Assembly: GCA_947589135.1 (NCBI GenBank)
Contig: CANPZT010000018.1
Coordinates: forward strand, 1 to 17,782
DNA length: 17,782 nucleotides
Direction of reading: 5' to 3'
Source of the DNA: an uncultured Clostridia bacterium
GTDB taxonomy: Bacteria > Bacillota > Clostridia > TANB77 > CAG-508
The stretch's first letter is position 1, and each line of letters opens with the position of its first letter. The position numbers were made by a program, and so were the translations under genes. Below are positions 14,119 through 17,782 of this stretch, piece after piece. Below the pieces are notes generated by a model. That model had not been told where the DNA came from. It was given only the letters and a program-made list of their open reading frames with translations, and searched no databases.

Positions 14119-15078
14119 ATGAAAAAAGGAAAAATTGTATTAGTAGGAACAGGATTTGTTGGGATGAGTATGGCATATTCAATGTTAAATAGAGGAGGCA
14201 TTAATGAACTTATTTTGATAGATGTAGATAAAGAAAAGACAAAAGGAGAAGAAATGGATTTATCTCATGGACTTCCATATGCACCACAAAAAATGACAAT
14301 TAAGGCTGGAGATTATCAAGAATGTAAAGATGCAGAAATTGTAGTAATAACAGCAGGTGTAGCTCAAAAGCCAGGTCAAACAAGGTTAGAACTTGCAGAG
14401 GTAAACGCAAAAATCATGAAACAAATTACACAAGATATTATGAATAGCGGATTTAATGGAATAATTATTGTAGCAAGTAATCCAGTAGACTTAATGACAT
14501 ATGTTGTTTCTAAAGTATCAGAATTACCAAAAAATAAAGTTATTGGTTCTGGAACAGTACTAGATACAGCTAGATTAAGATACTTAATGGCAGATTATTT
14601 AAATGTTTCAAGCAAAAATGTTCATGCTTACATTATGGGAGAACATGGAGACTCTTCTTTTGTTCCATGGAACCATGCTTATTTAGGATGTAAAAAAATA
14701 ATAGATATTATGGAAGATAATAATTTATCAATTGACAATTTGAGAAAAATCCATGAAGGAGTAGTAAATTCTGCTTACGAAATTATAGAAAAGAAAAAAG
14801 CAACATACTATGGAATTGGTATGGCATTAAATAGATTAGTAAGAGCAATATTAGATAATGAAAATTCTATTTTAACAATATCTACTTATTTAAATGGTGA
14901 ATATAATCAAAAAGATATTTTTATAGGTGTTCCAGCCATTATAAATAGTGAAGGAGTAAGAGAAATCTTAAAATTAGATTTAAATAAAGAAGAACAAGAT
15001 AAATTAAATCATAGTTGTGATTTAATTAGAGAAATGAGAATGAATTCTATAGATAAGATATTAGAGAAACAAAGTTAG
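14119..15078 (+). CDS. ldh: L-lactate dehydrogenase, 319 aa
   Basis: Cytoplasmic NAD-dependent enzyme that reduces pyruvate to L-lactate and regenerates NAD in fermentation. The Rossmann motif GTGFVG (residues 10-15) and Asp36 bind NAD. Gln83 in AQKPGQTR is the residue that favours pyruvate over oxaloacetate (malate dehydrogenases have Arg there), and Arg89 closes the active-site loop. ASNPVD (119-124), DTARLR (149-154) and the catalytic His176 in GEHGDS complete the site. The ATG at 14119 is chosen because GGAGG lies eight bases upstream; an in-frame earlier ATG at 14068 would overlap the promoter. Monocistronic from its own promoter; no clear terminator before the decayed fragment that follows. 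Confidence 0.94.
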   Translation: MKKGKIVLVGTGFVGMSMAYSMLNRGGINELILIDVDKEKTKGEEMDLSHGLPYAPQKMTIKAGDYQECKDAEIVVITAGVAQKPGQTRLELAEVNAKIMKQITQDIMNSGFNGIIIVASNPVDLMTYVVSKVSELPKNKVIGSGTVLDTARLRYLMADYLNVSSKNVHAYIMGEHGDSSFVPWNHAYLGCKKIIDIMEDNNLSIDNLRKIHEGVVNSAYEIIEKKKATYYGIGMALNRLVRAILDNENSILTISTYLNGEYNQKDIFIGVPAIINSEGVREILKLDLNKEEQDKLNHSCDLIREMRMNSIDKILEKQS

Positions 15079-15083
15079 ATTAA

Positions 15084-15707
15084 ATATATTATGTAAAAAT
15101 GAGTAAAGTAGGAACTCATGGTGTATATTGGTCATCTGCACCAGATATGCAGTTAGTAAAAGAAGAAACAAAAGAATTGTTTAAAGCGACAAGATATAAT
15201 TTAAATAGTAACTATGAAAATTCAAGAAGTGTATCAACACTATTAAATGTAAACAACTGGGAGAATTTTAAAGATACTGGAGAAAAAGCAAAAAGTTGTA
15301 TAGAAAGCCCAACAATAGAAATGTGGGTAGATAGTTAGAATAATATATATCCAAATGATAAATTGTATTATGACAATATGGGTTATGCAGGTTATTTTGT
15401 AGTAACAAGTTCAAAACCTAATGCTTCAAGAATTTCGATGCATGAGATGAAAGGTTGGAGTGACGGATTGTATTTTCTTGAATGATTTTTGGACCCTGCA
15501 AATAGCAAGACTATAAAACTTGTTATTTGCTTTCTTCTCCTAACCGGGACAAACTCTGTAACTATTATTAACGTGCGAAATGATGGTATTATTGTCGATA
15601 GCAGTTCTTGGTATAATCATGGTAAATTGAGTAGTGAAACAGATTATAGATCTATTCGACCAGTTGTTGCTTTAAATGAAGGTATAACTATAGATGCAAA
15701 AGATTAA
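15084..15707 (+). pseudogene. Decayed C-terminal fragment of a surface-type protein
   Basis: One frame runs from 15084 to 15707 with two internal stops, TAG (15336-15338) and TGA (15483-15485). It lacks a ribosome site and an N-terminal part. The text is that of a repeated extracellular domain common in gut Firmicutes: LNVNNWENFKD, SPTIEMWVDS, NDKLYYDNMGYAGYF, NVRNDGIIVDSSSWYNHG and DYRSIRPVVALNEGI. The TAG stands where this type of sequence usually has Trp (WVDSWN), consistent with a TGG to TAG mutation. The stretch around 15486-15560 no longer fits, where one expects a FWLASP-like segment, so it has probably suffered further small changes. It is likely the tail of an old gene lost by deletion. 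Family assignment is from memory of sequence style, not a search. Confidence 0.65.
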
Positions 15708-15727
15708 ATTAATACTATAAATAAAAG

Positions 15728-15752
15728 GACCAAGATTTATATCTTGGTCAAC
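15728..15752 (+). terminator. Stem-loop, probable terminator of the decayed gene
   Basis: GACCAAGAT (15728-15736) pairs perfectly with ATCTTGGTC (15741-15749), loop TTAT. The T tract after it is weak (AACTTT). It sits 20 bases after the fragment's stop. Confidence 0.5.
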
Positions 15753-15766
15753 TTTAGTAAAAAATA

Positions 15767-15795
15767 TTGATATTTCTTTTTGTATATGATAATAT
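15767..15795 (+). promoter_or_regulatory. Promoter of folD
   Basis: TTGATA (15767-15772), a 17-base spacer and TAATAT (15790-15795), with TG one base before the -10 box, lie 36 bases ahead of the folD start. Confidence 0.6.
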
Positions 15796-15831
15796 AAGAA
15801 AAAAATATAAGATATATAAGGAGACTTAATA

Positions 15832-16695
15832 ATGGCTGTTTTAATTGATGGAAAAGCACTAGCAAAAAAAATAAGAGAACAATTAAAAGAAGAATGTAAT
15901 GAATTAAGAACGAACAAAATTATTCCAAAACTTGCAGTAATCATGGTAGGAGATAATTCAGCATCAAAAGTGTATGTAAGAAATAAAAGTAGAGCATGTG
16001 AAGAAATTGGAATTGAATATGAAGAATATCTTTTAGATGAAAATATAAAACAAGAAGAATTAATAAAAATAATTGAAAAACTAAATGAAGATAAGAGTAT
16101 TAATGGAATATTATTACAAAGTCCAATACCAGGACATTTAAATATTAATCAAGCTTTTAAAGCAATTACTTATAAAAAAGATGTAGATGGATTTACACCA
16201 TCAAGTGTAGGAAAATTATCAATAGGAGAAGACACTTTTATATCATGTACACCATATGGAGTAATAAAAATGTTTGAAGAATATGATATTGATTTAACAG
16301 GAAAAGATGTTGTAATAGTAGGAAGAAGTAATATTGTAGGAAAGCCATTAATACAATGTTGTTTAAATAAAAATGCAACTGTTACAGTATGTCATTCTAA
16401 AACAAAAAATCTAACAGAACATACAAAAAGAGCAGATATTTTAATTGCAGCAATTGGAAAACCGAAATTTATAACACAAGATATGGTAAAAAAAGGAGCA
16501 GTTGTAATTGATGTAGGAATTAATCGCACAGAAGAAGGAAAATTAGTTGGAGATGTTGATTTTGAAAATGTAGAAAAAGTAGCAAGTTATATAACACCAG
16601 TTCCGGGGGGAGTTGGCCCAATGACAGTTGCTATGTTAATGAACAATGTAATAAAAGCAACAAAAGAGCAATACAATATAAATACAAAATTTTAA
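15832..16695 (+). CDS. folD: Methylenetetrahydrofolate dehydrogenase/cyclohydrolase FolD, 287 aa
   Basis: Cytoplasmic bifunctional enzyme of one-carbon metabolism: it oxidises 5,10-methylene-THF to methenyl-THF with NADP and hydrolyses it to 10-formyl-THF. YVRNK (residues 48-52) carries the catalytic Tyr/Lys pair. LLQSPIPGH (94-102) corresponds to the usual LQLPLPxH; Gln96 is kept, while Ser for Leu is a mild variation. KDVDGFTP (116-123) is the folate-site Asp segment. GRSNIVGKP (164-172) is the dinucleotide-binding loop, and TPVPGGVGPMT near 260-270 is the C-terminal signature. AAGGAG lies nine to ten bases before the ATG. The gene is complete and transcribed from its own promoter. dprA follows 142 bases later, after two small hairpins. 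Confidence 0.95.
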   Translation: MAVLIDGKALAKKIREQLKEECNELRTNKIIPKLAVIMVGDNSASKVYVRNKSRACEEIGIEYEEYLLDENIKQEELIKIIEKLNEDKSINGILLQSPIPGHLNINQAFKAITYKKDVDGFTPSSVGKLSIGEDTFISCTPYGVIKMFEEYDIDLTGKDVVIVGRSNIVGKPLIQCCLNKNATVTVCHSKTKNLTEHTKRADILIAAIGKPKFITQDMVKKGAVVIDVGINRTEEGKLVGDVDFENVEKVASYITPVPGGVGPMTVAMLMNNVIKATKEQYNINTKF

Positions 16696-16738
16696 AATAG
16701 TATAAATTTAAAATTATATTTTATATATTAAAATAGGG

Positions 16739-16780
16739 GCATTATATTTTATAATGCTCTAATTTTGTGTGCAAAATTAG
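16739..16780. other. Two adjacent hairpins between folD and dprA
   Basis: GCATTATA (16739-16746) pairs with TATAATGC (16750-16757). Directly after it, CTAATTTTG (16759-16767) pairs with CAAAATTAG (16772-16780), loop TGTG. An A run, not a T run, follows on the plus strand, so termination of folD is uncertain. They could be a degenerate terminator or a leader structure of dprA. Confidence 0.45.
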
Positions 16781-16837
16781 AAAAAATATTTTAATAGAAT
16801 TAATAAGAAAAAAAGAAGAAGGAGGAAAATATAAATT

Positions 16838-17738
16838 ATGGAAAATTTAGAACAACAAAAATATTGGATTTGGTTTTCTCAAATAAAAGGATTAGGAAGC
16901 AAAAGAAAACAAAAGTTATTACAAATTTACCAAACACCAGAAAATATTTATACACTAAATAAAAGTGAATTATTAAAAATGAATGGGATAGGAGAAGAAT
17001 TAGCAAATAGAATTTTAGATATACAAATAAGAAAAAATTTAGAAAAACATATTCAATACATGATAAAAAATAAAATAGAAATTATCAATATAAAAGATAG
17101 TGAGTATCCAAAACAGCTAAAAGAAATTTATGATCCGCCAATCAGCTTATATATAAAAGGAAATAAAAAAATACTAAACTATACAACAATTGCAATAATA
17201 GGTTGTAGAGAAGCAACTGAATATGGAAGAAAAGCATCTAAATATTTTGCATATAATTTAGCAAAAAAAGGAGTCAATATTGTAAGTGGATTAGCAAAAG
17301 GAATTGATACTTATTCTCATATAGGTGCTATTTGTGCAAATGGAAAAACAACAGCTGTAATTGGAAATGGATTAGATAGTATTTATCCAAAAGAAAATAT
17401 AATAGTAGCAGAAAAAATTTTAGAACAAGAAGGGGTAATTATATCAGAATATCCTTTAGGAACAAAACCAGAAAAGATGAACTTTCCAGCAAGAAACAGA
17501 ATTATTAGTGGACTTAGTAAAGCAATTATTGTAGTAGAGGCAAAAGAAAAAAGTGGAACCTTAATTACGGTTGATTTTGCATTGGAACAAGGAAGAGATA
17601 TATATGTTGTACCACGGGAATATTAATTCCATTAATTCTATTGGGACAAATGATTTAATAAAACAGGGAGCAAAATTAATTACTCATTATAATGATATTG
17701 AAATTACGACAAGTGAAAAGTTAAATGCAATTCTGTAA
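16838..17738 (+). CDS. dprA: DNA-processing protein DprA, interrupted by a +1 frameshift
   Basis: DprA binds incoming single-stranded DNA and loads RecA during transformation. An N-terminal helix-hairpin-helix-like region (about residues 17-60) leads to the Rossmann domain: IAIIGCREAT (118-127), SGLAKGID (150-157), AVIGNGLDSIYP (173-184), FPARNRIISGLS (216-227) and EAKEKSGTLIT (234-244). Frame 0 then reads CCA CGG GAA TAT TAA and stops at 17626. Skipping the single C at 17615 restores the conserved VPGNI followed by SIGTNDLIKQGAK and LITHYNDIE, ending at 17738 for a 299-residue product. The usual winged-helix tail is then missing or cut; after the TAA the same frame continues to the window end with NLYEKKLFES, which looks like the start of such a tail. 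GGAGG lies 12 bases before the ATG. Confidence 0.85.
17612..17626 (+). other. Frameshift site in dprA: CCA-C-GGG
   Basis: Frame 0 reads CCA CGG GAA TAT TAA. The extra C is 17615, and the conserved Gly codon GGG of VPGN starts at 17616. It has the same design as the yqfD site at 8720-8731. Confidence 0.7.
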
Positions 17739-17753
17739 AGTAAATGCAATTTG
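17716..17753 (+). repeat. Short tandem near-repeat at the dprA end
   Basis: AAATGCAATT occurs at 17723-17732 and again at 17742-17751, each preceded by an AAAG-type tract and followed by TGT within one or two bases. The dprA stop (17736-17738) lies between the copies, so a small duplication may have produced the stop. Confidence 0.45.
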
Positions 17754-17782
17754 TATGAGAAAAAGCTATTTGAAAGCAATAT

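Noticed and set aside
15336..15485. TAG or TGA read as tryptophan in the surface-protein fragment
   Set aside because: The first stop is TAG, not TGA; TGG is used for Trp throughout; TGA ends yqfD at a sensible position. Simple pseudogene decay explains both stops.
16838..17626. DprA as a genuinely short 262-residue protein
   Set aside because: The sequence after the shift (VPGNI, IGTNDLIKQGA) is conserved DprA text in the +1 frame, so the short end is caused by the extra base.
1..17782. CRISPR arrays, insertion sequences, rRNA and riboswitches
   Set aside because: No regularly spaced repeats, transposase or integrase text, rRNA segments or recognisable riboswitch cores were seen.

Overview
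The window is very AT-rich. Genes use AGA as the usual arginine codon and mostly TAA stops, with GGAGG-type ribosome sites and TTGACA/TATAAT promoters. Three sporulation genes (pdaA, yqfC, yqfD), an Agr-type peptide signalling system, DUF4364 and DUF3048 proteins and a YlbF-family protein together point to an endospore-forming low-GC Firmicute, most likely an uncultured, probably gut-associated, member of the Clostridia. This assignment is an inference from gene content; there is no rRNA in the window.

Layout. Positions 1-146 hold no gene I can support. Positions 147-617 are a single-gene unit for a small charged protein, with a promoter, a hairpin between ribosome site and start, and a terminator. 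An elongator tRNA-Met with its own consensus promoter follows (621-744). Next comes a 2.7 kb islet (about 745-3465) with an ATP-grasp gene, an overlapping radical SAM gene and a compositionally foreign 75-residue gene. The islet is bracketed by two copies of the tRNA 3' end plus its downstream terminator. Then comes a complete agr locus split into two convergent units: agrB-agrD on the plus strand and agrA-agrC on the minus strand, meeting at a bidirectional terminator. Positions 7047-13305 hold pdaA and then a tight run: yqfC, yqfD, an unrecognised 400-residue gene where phoH is often found, ybeY, a DUF3048 protein, a YlbF-family protein and a membrane HExxH protein. A minus-strand DUF4364 gene is divergent from L-lactate dehydrogenase. 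A decayed surface-protein fragment follows, then folD and finally dprA, which runs close to the window end.

Main unusual observation. yqfD and dprA are each interrupted by one extra C placed directly before a conserved glycine codon (GTT-C-GGA and CCA-C-GGG). Each insertion creates an in-frame CGG arginine codon that is followed by a stop within two or three codons, and both proteins continue normally in the +1 frame. In the other host-like genes I found no in-frame CGG at all; CGA, CGT and CGC do occur. The only other in-frame CGG is in the GC-rich 75-residue gene. This fits +1 frameshifting at a hungry or unassigned CGG codon, but two decaying genes or a systematic sequencing error are still possible.

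How the genes work together. AgrB would process and export the AgrD peptide, and AgrC/AgrA would sense it. PdaA, YqfC and YqfD act in spore formation. YbeY, FolD, DprA and lactate dehydrogenase are housekeeping functions. The ATP-grasp and radical SAM pair probably makes an unknown small molecule or modifies a peptide.
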